This document shows positions 32,445 to 42,584 of a DNA stretch of 64,000 bases, piece after piece. Origin of the DNA: Ascaphus truei (lineage: Eukaryota; Chordata; Amphibia; Anura; Ascaphidae); the NCBI GenBank assembly GCA_036426205.1, contig CM071568.1:47508483-47572482 (forward strand), read 5' to 3'. How positions within the stretch are numbered: the stretch's first letter is position 1; every line of letters starts with the position of its first letter. A program made the translations under genes and the position numbers. The notes below the pieces were generated by a model, which was not told where the DNA came from, did no database searches, and worked only from the letters and a program-made list of their open reading frames with translations.

Positions 32445-34172
32445 AAGTTGCAGAGCTTTTGTTAAAATGCTGAATCCAGTTCTTCTGTTCTTGTTCATCT
32501 CCTGCTCAACTCCACAGACACTTAAACAGTGGCACTTAAGAAGGGAGCACAGCCAATACAGAGTGACTTAAATATTCTAACAATATCACATGGCAATAAA
32601 AAGGAAGGAAGGTATTGTAACTATTTAGTAGAGATAGAGGGACACACCAAAGAAATGTTTATTTGATTAGCATTCTGTCGCATCGAGGATACATTGATAG
32701 AAGTGAAAACAGACAGTGGAACATACCAGAGACGTTAATTTGATAATAGTTCTGTGCTAAATTTGTTGGCAAGGTCAGCTCATGTGAAATTGGCTTCAAA
32801 TTAGTTGGGGCTTCCAAGGCTCCAGAGTCTGCCTTTCTTTTCTGGAATCCAAAGTCTGCCTCTAACGTCTACAGAATTTTTCTCATTGGATCATTTTGGT
32901 CCTACCTGGTTCACCCGTTAACCAGTTAAACATGCCACTTCCATATGGTCACTGTGGTCCATTACGTATTGTTATTATCTCATATACAGTTAGTATATGT
33001 GAGGCAAAGTGAGTTTGTTGGTGGTGCCGGTCAAGAGGCATAAAGGCCCATCAAGGGCAGAAGAAATGGTCTTCAAAATTGCTTGTGACGTCCATGATTG
33101 TGGATGTGACAAGAAGACAATCATTTGCATTGCCAAAAAGAGCTACTGTATTTAGCTCCCAATTGTCATCCTTCAAATAGCTACAGTATAATCAGTTTTG
33201 CCATGTTTATTTAGGATATTTCAGGTTTGTATAGTCAGAACTCTGTAGTGGCTGGCAGGGGTTGGCCTATGTTTATGAAAATGATGGTTGAAATGCATTC
33301 AGAAAGCCTTGCCCAAAGAAAATATATAGCCCAATCAATAATTTAGTAACATATGTGATCTCTAGGAATGTTAATTTTTAAATCTAATTTCAATTTATAA
33401 ATTTATAAAAGAATTTTATTTAAAATCTAACCAGAAATACAAATGTAATAGACATCATTGTTCCCACTGATAACATAACATATTGCATTATATCATAGTT
33501 TTCATCCTATTTAATGGCAATAATAATAACGTATAATATCACAATAACATCCCACTAGAACGCACAAGTGGGAGCAACAACTTTTGTACATCTTTATTAT
33601 AATTAAATTAGTATATAAAACATTTTGCTGCCTAAAAATATTCTTTAAATAAAGAATTCATTTCAAGAGGTAAATTAGAACTACTTTTAATTAAGTATAT
33701 TGTGACAGAACACATTTTTTTCACAATATTCATTTATGGAGTGCTTTTGTGTTGAACGTTAGCTAGTTTCAGTTATAACCTGTAATATTACTCATCTAAA
33801 TATATGACTCTTAGAAAGTGGTTTGCCTCAATTAATGAGAACATTTTTTTTTCAAAATCCAATTAATAGAAAAAGTTATATTCCATCACAATAAAACTGT
33901 TTGTACCAAAGCATTACATATTACTTTGCTGAAATGTAAAGCAAAACACTTTGTTCTGCAAAGAGTACAAAACACTACATCTAAAAAAAAATCCCATTCT
34001 GTAGAAATAGTTTTCAGTATGTGTGTTACTCCAGTTTCTTACCTTGAATTCTCCAGAACTATCTTTAGAAAATAATGTAACATAAGAATTTTAAAAAGTA
34101 CAAAATGAATTACCGTAATCAACTACAGTATATTATACCATAGAGTATTAAAAGATACTTTAAACTGCTTAC
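32445..34172. other. AT-rich intron downstream of the CPQ exon
   Basis: In the minus-strand gene this follows the CPQ exon. It is AT-rich, without recognised repeats or further exons. Confidence 0.5.
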
Positions 34173-34264
34173 TTTGTGTAATTCATAATACTGATGGGCA
34201 CCCACTCCTCCTTGTTCTTCCCCAGTCCAAAGTACCAGGCGAAGAGTTCTTTTAGGACGGAGAC
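34173..34264 (-). CDS. CPQ: Exon of carboxypeptidase Q (CPQ)
   Basis: This 92-bp minus-strand exon has an AG acceptor (complement of 34265-34266) and a GTAAGC donor (complement of 34167-34172). Two leading bases complete a split Gly codon and thirty codons follow, so the upstream intron is phase 1 and the downstream one phase 0. The encoded stretch contains Gly-Leu-Arg-Pro-Lys-Arg-Thr-Leu-Arg-Leu-Val-Leu-Trp-Thr-Gly-Glu-Glu-Gln-Gly-Gly-Val, which I recognise as CPQ (plasma glutamate carboxypeptidase), a secreted/lysosomal M28 dipeptidase. In M28 enzymes the Glu-Glu pair supplies the general base and a zinc ligand, and both are intact. Thr-Gly stands where mammals have Thr-Ala, from memory. 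No other exon of the gene is recognisable in the window, so both flanking introns are long, as expected for this gene. Confidence 0.88.
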
Positions 34265-35285
34265 CTGAGAACATAATACAGGCATGTAACTCTTCATCTT
34301 TCACAACCCTACTTTGCATTTCAAAGTGTGCACTTCACATACAGTACATGTTTCACAATAAACAGTGTACAATTACTGAGGCAGTATCCTTTTATTCGGT
34401 GGGCAGCACTGTAGGTAAAGTGTGACACTTTATTTCTACGCACTCACGATAAAAGCGACAATGTCATGATTTTGAAAGGGGAAACTTTGTTTTCAAGATT
34501 TTTTTTCTTTCCTTTTTTTCATAATGTATCCTAGCCAGAGGTTTACTTAAACAACTTTAATTAGCCTTTTCTTTGGAAATTAACAAAGATTTCTCTTTCT
34601 AAACAGCAGTAGGTGTGTCTATTAACCCTTTAACCGACAGTGGGGCTGGCTATTCATTGGTTATTACACTATGCTCAAACAGAAGTGGTATTTAAAATAA
34701 TTACAGATTGCCCAAAAAATTTTTTGCATGCAATAAGGCAGCAACCATATAAGAACCTGGGTCCCTCGATGAGCTCAACCGTGATTCTCCCTGCTTCAGG
34801 AACCCCACGGTTGTTGTAAAATTGACTATTTTTTTTTGTAGTGTCTGCCGAGTCCCTAATAGAAAGCGGACATTGTGCTCTTTATTGGTGAACCTTGTAG
34901 GTATATTTGTAGTTTTCTGCCAATGTTACCCCGTGACTATATTGCTCTCTCTCTCCCCCCCTCCAAAAAAAAAACCTAATGAGCAGCACGGATTGCTGCT
35001 TTGAAGTTGCCTTAAACATGTTACTCTAGGCTTGTTGCTAATGCCAGTATGTAGAAATCATATTGGTAAACTGTAAATATTGTTTAAAAAATTGTCAAAC
35101 AATATAGATGACATAACTGTGTTTGGAAAATGAGGAAATGGTAGCCCCAGTGTTCTATTCCCCCCCTCCCCTCCAAAAAAAAGCTTAGAAGCAGATATTT
35201 TTGGAGTGTGACAGCATAATAGCAAAAGTTATGAGTCAGTTTAAAAAGTTGGTGACAATAACAAAAAATATGTTTATTTCAAAAT
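34265..35285. other. Intron upstream of the CPQ exon
   Basis: Begins, in gene orientation, with a pyrimidine tract ahead of the acceptor. No exon or repeat is otherwise recognised before the LTR at 35290. Confidence 0.5.
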
Positions 35286-35392
35286 GCAATGTAGCCAGGT
35301 CCCCTTGGACTACTGATTCTCTGGCCCCTCTAACACTGTAAGTCCCAGTAAAGAGTGGGCAGTGTTGGGAGTAATTCCTGCCAGGTCTGTTA

Positions 35393-35789
35393 CTGCACCG
35401 ACACACTTTATTCGAGCAAATACCCAGTATGTACCTGGCAGATACCTGGAATGCGCCGCTCCTCACCTCTGACAAGCCCCGTTGCGTTTGCCTTCCCAGC
35501 CTGGGTTCATGCCTGGCTGACGGGCGGCTGATCTGTTAAATGATAATGATTAGGATTTAATAGGCTGCAATGCTTCGCGTGTCTACCAGATGGCATAAAT
35601 TCATGAATTGTAATGCAGTATATATATATATACTGTGCAGTATTGCAGCCAGCGGGAATAAAATGCTTCAATCCCTGCCTGGAAAATACCTCAATGCACT
35701 CGGGCAGAAAACAGTCACAAACCTCAATACACCCGGGTATACCCGAATTCGTGGGACTAGCCGAGCTCGAATAAAGTGTGTCGCCAGTG
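35393..35789. mobile_element. TA-flanked MITE, CGACACAC family
   Basis: Termini share CGACACACTTTATTCGAGC (35399-35417) and its reverse complement (35765-35783), flanked by TA (35391-35392, 35790-35791). The related LTR at 21 kb has the uninterrupted site CTGCTATATTG, which confirms the insertion. An internal (TA)n hairpin lies at about 35615-35635. The core differs from that of the CpG-rich relative at 5690. Confidence 0.8.
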
Positions 35790-35851
35790 TATATTGTTCT
35801 GTGTGTATTATCAATAAAGTTCAGGAATAGCCTGTTATTGTAAGGGGGGTA

Positions 35852-36183
35852 CAGGCATACCCCGGTTTAAGGACACTCACTTTAAGTACACTCGCGAGTA
35901 AGTACATATCGCCCAATAGGCAAACGGCAGTTCACGCATGCGCCTGTCATCATGTCCTGAACAGCAATACCGGCTCCCTACCTGCACCGAAGCTGTGCGC
36001 AAGCGGGGAGACTATAGAGCCTGTTACAAATGCGTTATTTACATCAGTTATGCATGTATATGACGATTGCAGTACAGTACATGCATCGATAAATGGGAAA
36101 AATGTAGTGCTTCACTTTAAGTACATTTTCGCTTTACATACATGCTCCGGTCCCATTGCGTACGTTAATGCGGGGTATGCCTG
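35852..36183. mobile_element. pogo/Tigger-like MITE
   Basis: 332 bp; termini CAGGCATACCCCGGTTTAAG and (reverse complement) CAGGCATACCCCGCATTAAC, flanked by TA (35850-35851, 36184-36185). The ends continue into CACTTTAAGTACA-like words on both sides. This is the pogo/Tigger terminal style. No transposase. It is inserted in the LTR, 60 bp from the preceding MITE. Confidence 0.8.
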
Positions 36184-36729
36184 TATATGACTGTAGGTAG
36201 GCCAACTTACAAGCCACTCCCCAAGGAAGGAGGGGGCTTTTCCCTCTGTAGGTTAGAGTAATGGTTAAAGGGGGCAATTCTGAGCTGCCCTTCATGCTAT
36301 GAGGACGCAGCAGAGAGCCTCTCCCAAGGAGGAGTAGGCTGAGGCCTTGCCCTGTTAGGGGGTAAGGTTTGCTGAGGAGGGGTATTCAAGGCCTCAAGCC
36401 TGGGTACTACATTCAGGGACTGTATTCTGTGTTATCTTGCTGTGTACCAAATAAACCCCAGTTATACCAACTCTGGTGTGCTAATTGAAATATGACTACA
36501 CAAAGAAAAATTGCCCATGAGGTCAATCCTGGGCGCACCAGGATCCTCTTTGGATGGAGGCGCTGCCACTGCCGATGAACCATCCATATAGCCTGTCTTG
36601 ATGCACTTGATACCATCTCGAAGATCTCCGGGCTCATGTTCCACCTCACAGGTACGAACCAGAATACACCGGTAGCGACCCAATCTCACTTAGGATGGGG
36701 GGGGGGGGGGGGGAAGGTGCTACAGCAAC

Positions 36730-37228
36730 GTAAGTGATTATACTTTAATCGTAGGAGCACTGTATGTAACACGGTTTTATCTTGCAACCCTACTCTGGAC
36801 GTTTTCGGGGAAGAACATTTTTCCATTACCTGAACCTGGGTGCTGTTATGTGGAACTCTGTGTAGGAAAGGAGATCAAGCAACGATATGCAATGTTAATA
36901 ATAAGCACATATATGGCAGGGCGCTGATCAGGTTAAACGAAAAGGTAAGTCTTCCAACTGCTGATAACATGTATACAGGAGGATAAGAGGAGAACACATA
37001 TAAAGGTTAAAAAATAAGTGAAACAAGTCCAGTAACTCGCATGAAGGATAATATATAGTCCTCACCGGATGACTGCGGCTCGAATTCTAACCCCGTGTCT
37101 CCGCCATGCCTGGTGTGGAGTTGTAACTACTCACGATAAATCACCATCTGGTTCATCTGGCTGATTCAGTGTTTGCATAGATTAGATGTTGTGGAATACT
37201 CCGTGACCCCCGGATGAGTCTCTCCAAT
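36730..37228. other. No feature recognised
   Basis: Sequence between the LTR and the inverted repeat at 37230; nothing identified. Confidence 0.4.
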
Positions 37229-37229
37229 C

Positions 37230-37550
37230 ACAGGACATCAAGAAAAATGTTTAGTGGATCGAAGAAACTGCAGCTCCTTTGGAAAAAAGTCAGAACTCAC
37301 CAGCAATGGAAAAATAAAAAAAGGATTTATTCACTACATATAAAAATGATACAAAAAACACACAGGCAGGACAAAAAAACCACCTCCCACACCGTTCACG
37401 CCCACTGTGGCGCTTTCTCAAGGAAAAGAAAGCGCCACCGTGGGCGTGAAACGCCTGGGTGGAGAGTTTTTTGTGGTGAGTTCTGACTTTTTTTCCAAAG
37501 GAGCCGCAGTTTCATTGATCCACTAACCTTTTTTCTTGCTGTCACGTGGA
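37230..37550. repeat. Head-to-head Penelope-type tails forming a large hairpin
   Basis: The left arm (about 37232-37300) and right arm (about 37475-37550) are reverse complements sharing TTAGTGGATC, GAAACTGC, GCTCCTTTGGAAAAAA and GTCAGAACTCACCA. The centre is a nearly perfect stem (CACGCCCAC-GTGGCGCTTTCT with AGAAAGCGCCAC-GTGGGCGTG) ending in GTGAAACGCC. It looks like two inverted copies of a tail carrying a degenerate hammerhead. Confidence 0.6.
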
Positions 37551-37667
37551 GCCTAACCACTAGTCTCTAGCTTCAGGCAGGTATTTGATGATTCATTTCA
37601 GGGTCTCTAAGAATTCAAAATGGCTCTGCTCATCATGAGCTAAGGGGACATTGCTCTGATGTGTCGT

Positions 37668-38128
37668 TGTGACAGGGTAAATAAAAGCCACCAGTTATAT
37701 GCCTGGAAAACCTATGTCTAGTCTGCAGTGCTGCACTGACTAGGTTAAACTTCAGCTGGGAACCTCAGGAGAATTAGTTGGATCCCAGCTGCCTAATCAA
37801 GGTGTGTTAAAACCCAGGTTGTAGACATATGGAGCTTGCTGTTGATGAGAGAGGAGTAAACTGCTAAAGTGATTCCTGAAAACAAGGTCTGAGTAGCAAA
37901 GTAGTGAAACTGTGAACTGTCTGTCCCCTGCATAGAAAAAGGGTAGCTGCATATATATAAACTGTCTGCTAAAAAAAAACTGTTTTGTTCGGTTTGCTGA
38001 AGGAAAAGCCATTTTCGTTTGTTGCTGAAAAAGAGCTATTTTTGTTTTGTGTGCTGTATATTTTTCAAGGCAAAATAAAACAGCCTTGTCAAGAAACCCA
38101 CGTGTGTAGTTGCATGTACCCTGAAACA
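37668..38128 (+). repeat. 5' LTR of the Gmr1-like element
   Basis: 461 bp, TGTGACAGGG to CTGAAACA. AAATAAAACAGCC near 38070 is the likely polyadenylation signal and TATATATAAA near 37952 a TATA-like element. An ATG inside the LTR (37985) is in frame with gag but is probably not the main start. Confidence 0.92.
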
Positions 38129-38130
38129 TA

Positions 38131-38153
38131 TGGTTGTCAAGAAGTGAGATTTG
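38131..38153 (+). promoter_or_regulatory. Primer-binding site, tRNA-Leu-like
   Basis: Two bases after the LTR, TGGTTGTCAAGAAGTGAGAT resembles the complement of a vertebrate tRNA-Leu 3' end (TGGTGTCAGAAGTGGGATTC), with two extra single bases and a few substitutions. Single-base indels could be mutation or sequence error. Confidence 0.6.
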
Positions 38154-38209
38154 ATTTTTTTCAAAAGGCTCCTGCAGTTAAAGTGCCACACACACACACA
38201 CACACAAGA

Positions 38210-38959
38210 ATGGAAGAAATGTTGAAAGCGTTTCTGTGCGAGCAGGCCCGGCTGCAAGCAGAGAGAGATGAAAGACTACAGACAGCACAGGATGAGCGGA
38301 TTGCCAAGCTGCTGACCCAATTCCAGGGGTCTGCCGGTGCAGAACTGGCCAGCAGACCCCCGATACTCCTGAGGAAAATGGCTCCGAATGAGGATCCAGA
38401 GGCTTTTTTACTAACATTTGAAAGAGTCGCCGAAGCTCAGGGCTGGGCTGCAGATCGCTGGGCAACTGCTTTGGCCCCACTCCTCATAGGTGAAGCCCAG
38501 GCCTCATATCAGGGCCTCCCTACAGATCAGGCAATGGACTACTGCCAAGTAAAAGCCGCCATACTGGATCGCTTAGGTCTGACCCCAGAGACCTACCGGC
38601 AGCAGTTCCGGAACATGAAGTACACCGCTAAGATGAGACCCCGGGTCCTCGCTCAGCGATTATTGGACTTGTGTACGCGCTGGATACAACCCGAGGAGTG
38701 CACTAAGGAGGCAATTCTTGAGCAGGTGGATTTGGAACAATTTCTACAAGTAATACCCTCTCCCGCACGCTCGTGGGTAAAACGCCACGCTGCTGAAACC
38801 CTAGCTTTGGCGGTCCGACTCGTGGAGAACTTCCTTGGGGCTGAGCAGCAGGAGAGTGTCCTGAACCCGACTCCACCGGCACTTGCGGACGCCCAAAGAG
38901 GGAGGTCGGATCAAGGGGGAACCTACGGCCCGTCACGAAACCGCCAAGTCCAAAGGTAG
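38210..38959 (+). CDS. Gag with SCAN-like capsid segment
   Basis: I chose the ATG at 38210, the first after the primer site; it gives 249 residues. Residues 10-40 are charged and coiled-coil-like. Residues 60-120 form a Trp/Ala-rich capsid N-terminal part. Residues 125-210 are clearly SCAN-like: Tyr-Arg-Gln-Gln-Phe, then Leu-Cys-Thr-Arg-Trp, then a Thr-Lys-Glu-Ala-Ile-Leu-Glu stretch, then Leu-Glu-Gln-Phe-Leu, then Trp-Val. SCAN domains of vertebrate transcription factors are thought to derive from Gag of this lineage. The frame ends at TAG (38957-38959). The CCHC knuckle and all of Pol follow in the same frame, so either a premature stop or stop readthrough separates Gag from Pol. Confidence 0.85.
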   Translation: MEEMLKAFLCEQARLQAERDERLQTAQDERIAKLLTQFQGSAGAELASRPPILLRKMAPNEDPEAFLLTFERVAEAQGWAADRWATALAPLLIGEAQASYQGLPTDQAMDYCQVKAAILDRLGLTPETYRQQFRNMKYTAKMRPRVLAQRLLDLCTRWIQPEECTKEAILEQVDLEQFLQVIPSPARSWVKRHAAETLALAVRLVENFLGAEQQESVLNPTPPALADAQRGRSDQGGTYGPSRNRQVQR

Positions 38960-41443
38960 GAGCAGTCGTTCCAGCAAGGACGGAGTCCAAATGCTGGTCC
39001 CCGCAGAGACCCTCATCTCCTTCCGAATGTCGGCTCATCGCAAAGTGAGAGAAACTTCCGAGGACGTCGCCCACAGGACCCACCAGATGCCTGGTCTCCA
39101 GTAACTGGTCCAGCGGAGCGCTATCCACAACCCCCTCCTGCGAGGGAACCCTCTCCATGTTCTGCCTGCGGAGAACAAGGCCACCGGTATGTGGACTGTC
39201 CACTGATGGATTGTTCATTCAGCAGAACCGTCGCCTCGGCTTTTTCTGGGGAAAATTACAAGCCCTGGCTACTTCCAGCCCTGATTGGGGGAAAAACCGT
39301 CCAGGCCCTTGTAGATTCGGGCTCTGGGAAAACTCTGGTCCTCCAGGAACTGTTACCGCCCAACGTGTGTTCTTTTGACTCCCCATGGAGCATAGAATGT
39401 ATACACGGCGATGTAAAACCTTATCCGACGGCCAAAATCCGGCTACAGGTAAAAGGTCAGGAGGCTTACCTCGAAGTAGGAGTCGCTCCTTGGCTACCTG
39501 CCCCCGTTGTGCTCGGTTGGGACTGGCCTTTCTTTGTGGACCTAATGGCCCCAGTCTTTCACGAGGAACCTCCTTCTGGGGCTCAGGAGAACCCTGGCAA
39601 ACTGTTCCCCTTCTCGGCAGACCTTTTCCCCAGTAGACACCAGGTTCAAAAGACTCGGAAGCAAAGACGCTTGGACAAACAGGACTGGTTGCAGAAATCT
39701 GGGTCTCAAGGTGACCATTCTAGTAGTCAAAGGTCACAAGTGATGGCTGGGGATGGCCAAAGGGAGGGGGATATGGGCCCTGGAGATTCACCAGACCTAT
39801 ACCTCCCTGACTTTCGCCAGAAGCAAAGGGATGACCCAGTCCTTGCGAGACAGTATGACAAGGTGGTGAAAATTGATGAACAGATTTTAGATGCACAGGG
39901 GGTGATAGTATTCCCCCATTTTGAGCTATCAAAGGATATCCTATATAGGGTGAATAGGCAGACACAAACAGGGGAGGTCACCAGACAGATATTGGTTCCC
40001 AAGGCTTTTGTTAAATCTGTGTTCACTCTAGCCCATACTGTCCCTTGGGGTGGTCACCTGGGCAGGGATAAAACATTGGACCGTATTTCATCCCGATTCT
40101 ATTGGCCAGGGATGCATAGTGATATTGCTAAGCTATGTGCAGCATGTCCGGAGTGCCAGCTAACTAGTCCAAAAGGACAAAAACCAGCCCCTTTAGTTCC
40201 TCTACCCTTGGTGTCAGTTCCCTTTGAGAGGATTGGGGTAGACTTGGTAGGACCTCTAGAACCTTCTGCGAAAGGACACAGGTTTATCCTTGTAATAGTG
40301 GACTATGCAACAAGGTATCCTGAGGCGTTCCCCCTGAGAACAGCAACGGTGAAGCAAGTAGCCAACAAGTTGTTGGAACTGTTCTCACGGGTTGGACTTT
40401 CCCAGGTTATGTTGACAGACCAAGGTACAAATTTCATGGCTAAACTGATGCAGGATGTCTTAAAGTTACTAGAGGTCAAGTCTGTTCGGACATCGGTCTA
40501 CCATCCACAGACTGATGGATTGGTGAAAAGATTTAACCGAACTCTAAAAGGGATGCTGAGGAAATTTGTAGATTCAGAAAAGAGAGCCTGGGATGAACTT
40601 CTCCCTTTTCTGCTGTTTGCAGTGCGGGAAGTTCCACAGGCCTCCACGGGATTCTCTCCATTTGAATTGCTCTATGGCCGCAAACCACGGGGTATCCTAG
40701 ACCTCCTGAAGGAGTCCTGGGAGGAACAGCAGTCCCCTTCTAAAAATACCCTGCAATATGTACTAGACCTTAGGAAGCGCCTAGATGTGGTCGGCCATTT
40801 TGCCAGGGAGAATCTTAGATCAGCCCAGGACAGTCAGGAGAGACATTACAATCAGAATGCTCGCATGAGAGTGTTTCACCCAGGAGACCAGGTGAAGTTA
40901 TTGTTACCCAGTTGCGAGAGTAAACTCCTAGCCAAATGGCAGGGCCCATTCGAAGTACTCCGCCGTACGGGTGATGTGGATTACGTGATCGCTCAACCAG
41001 GGTCCAGGAAGGGTAAACAAATTTACCATGTGAACTTGCTGAAACCCTGGAAGATGCAGCGGTCTCTATTCATCCACCCGGTGGAGGAGGAAACAGACTT
41101 GGGTCCTCAGCCTCCACGGGAGAACATCGTGAGTGATGATAAAATCCCAATGGGTAAACAGTTGTCCTCTGAACAAAAAGGGGACTTGTTAGCAATAATT
41201 ACACAATTCCAGGATGTTTTTTCTGACTTACCAGGACAAACTAACTTAATTTCCCATGCAATCGAGACAGCACTTGGGGTAAAAGTACGTTCCCGTCTTT
41301 ATAGGTTGCCTGAAAGTCGTAGGGCGGAGGTACAAGAAATGTTACACTTAGGAGTGATTGAGGAATCATGCAGTGAGTGGTGTAGTCCACTAGTTATGGT
41401 CCCTAAACCCGATGGGAAGGTAAGATTTTGTGTGGACCTCTGA
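38960..41443 (+). pseudogene. Nucleocapsid knuckle, protease, integrase and RT start
   Basis: The frame continues from gag after its stop. A CCHC zinc knuckle (Cys-x2-Cys-x4-His-x4-Cys) lies at 39158-39199. The aspartic protease motif Val-Asp-Ser-Gly-Ser-Gly is at about 39311. Integrase follows: HHCC zinc finger at about 40034-40157, first Asp at 40241, second Asp at 40418. The expected Glu, 35 residues further on, is Lys (40526-40528). A GPY/F-type C-terminal module is at about 40900-41055. The RT N-terminus begins near 41280 and is cut by TGA at 41441-41443, within the conserved Cys-Val-Asp block. Everything upstream of that is open, so decay is recent. Confidence 0.9.
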
Positions 41444-41778
41444 AAGGTCAATGCGGTATCCAAGTTTGACACATATCCGAGGCCAAGGGTGGACGAATTA
41501 ATTGACGCCCTTGGTAACGTGGAATATATATCCACGTTGGACTTGACAAAAGGATACTGGCAAATACCCTTAGAGGAAAAGTCCAAATGCAAAACAGCCT
41601 TTGCCACTCCCATGGGTTTATACCAGTTTGTGACAATGCCATTTGGACTGCATGGAGCCCCAGCCACATTTCAGAGACTCATGGATAAGGTAATGAGGCC
41701 CCATAGGACTTATGCCGCAGCCTACCTAGATGACATTGTCATTTATAGTAAACACTGGCGGGCCCATCTACTGTAAAT
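41444..41778 (+). pseudogene. RT palm segment
   Basis: In frame with the preceding segment after the stop. It contains Leu-Asp-Leu-Thr-Lys-Gly-Tyr-Trp-Gln (first catalytic Asp), Met-Pro-Phe-Gly-Leu, and the catalytic Tyr-Leu-Asp-Asp box at 41723-41734. A frameshift near 41770 ends the frame at TAA. Confidence 0.9.
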
Positions 41779-42584
41779 AGGCTGAAAGCGGTCCTCAAAT
41801 CTCTAAGAGAGGCAGGGCTCACAGCCAACCCTAAGAAATGTGCCTTGGGTAAAGCGGAAACCAAATATTTAGGGTATGCAGTGGGAGGTGGAAAAGTAAG
41901 GCCACTAGCCGACAAGGTAGCTGCCCTGAAAGAAGTTCCGACCCCCCAAACAAAAACGCAGGTACGTTCTCTATTGGGTTTAGCAGGGTACTACCGGCGG
42001 TTCATCCCCAACTATTCGGAAGTGGCAGCCCCTTTAACGGACCTCACAAAAAAGTGTGCCCCTACACAAGTGGTGTGGTCAAGGGATTGTCAGAGAGCCT
42101 TTGAGGACATAAAAAGGTGTCTATCAGAGGGTCCCATCCTTAGAAGCCCAGACTTCAACAGCCCTTTTATAGTGCAAACAGATGCATCAGAGATAGGGCT
42201 AGGGGCAGTGTTGTCACAACAGTTTGAGGGAGTTGAACATCCTATCCTTTTCCTGAGTAGGAAATTGTTCCCAAGGGAAAAAAATTACTCAGTGATTGAG
42301 AAAGAGTGCCTCGCCGTAAAGTGGGCAATCGAGGCTTTGAGGCATTACCTGGCAGGAGTCCATTTTACTTTGGTGACGGATCATGTTCCACTGAAATGGT
42401 TAAATAGCATGAAAGATACTAATGCTAGATTGACTAGGTGGTATATGCCCTCCAACCCTTCTCATTTGAGATTCAGCATAGGCCGGGAAAAGAGAACGCA
42501 AATGCTGACTTCTTTTCTAGAGAAGGGGTGGATGGTCGGGCTTCGGCCGTGCGTAGCCCCAGCCACACACTAACAGGGGAGGAA
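41779..42584 (+). pseudogene. RT thumb and RNase H
   Basis: Continues in another frame: Gly-Leu-Thr-Ala-Asn-Pro, then Gly-Tyr-Tyr-Arg-Arg-Phe-Ile-Pro. RNase H follows, with Gln-Thr-Asp-Ala-Ser, Glu-Lys-Glu-Cys-Leu-Ala and Val-Thr-Asp-His. A second frameshift near 42440 displaces the final Leu-Gln-Pro...His-Arg-Pro-Gly-Lys-Glu...Asn-Ala-Asp block. No integrase follows RNase H; the coding region ends beside the polypurine tract. Confidence 0.9.
42574..42584 (+). promoter_or_regulatory. Polypurine tract
   Basis: AGGGGAGGAA lies directly before the 3' LTR and is the expected plus-strand primer. Confidence 0.8.

Larger units (their letters stand above)
35290..36724 (+). mobile_element. Solo LTR, TGTAG/TACA family, split by two MITEs
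   Basis: Starts TGTAGCCAGGTCCCC, ends GGTGCTACA, and has a perfect 4-bp duplication GCAA (35286-35289, 36725-36728). It is the opposite-strand relative of 19716-21211, with shared AATAAAGTTC and AAATAAACCCCAG-type signals. The U5 motif TGGAGGCGCTGCCAC is at 36555-36569. Two DNA elements (35393-35789, 35852-36183) are inserted in it; the relative lacks both and shows the empty sites. A long poly-G run lies near 36698-36713. Confidence 0.88.

Noticed and set aside
38703..39218. 171-residue minus-strand ORF
   Set aside because: Antisense shadow of gag and the knuckle region.
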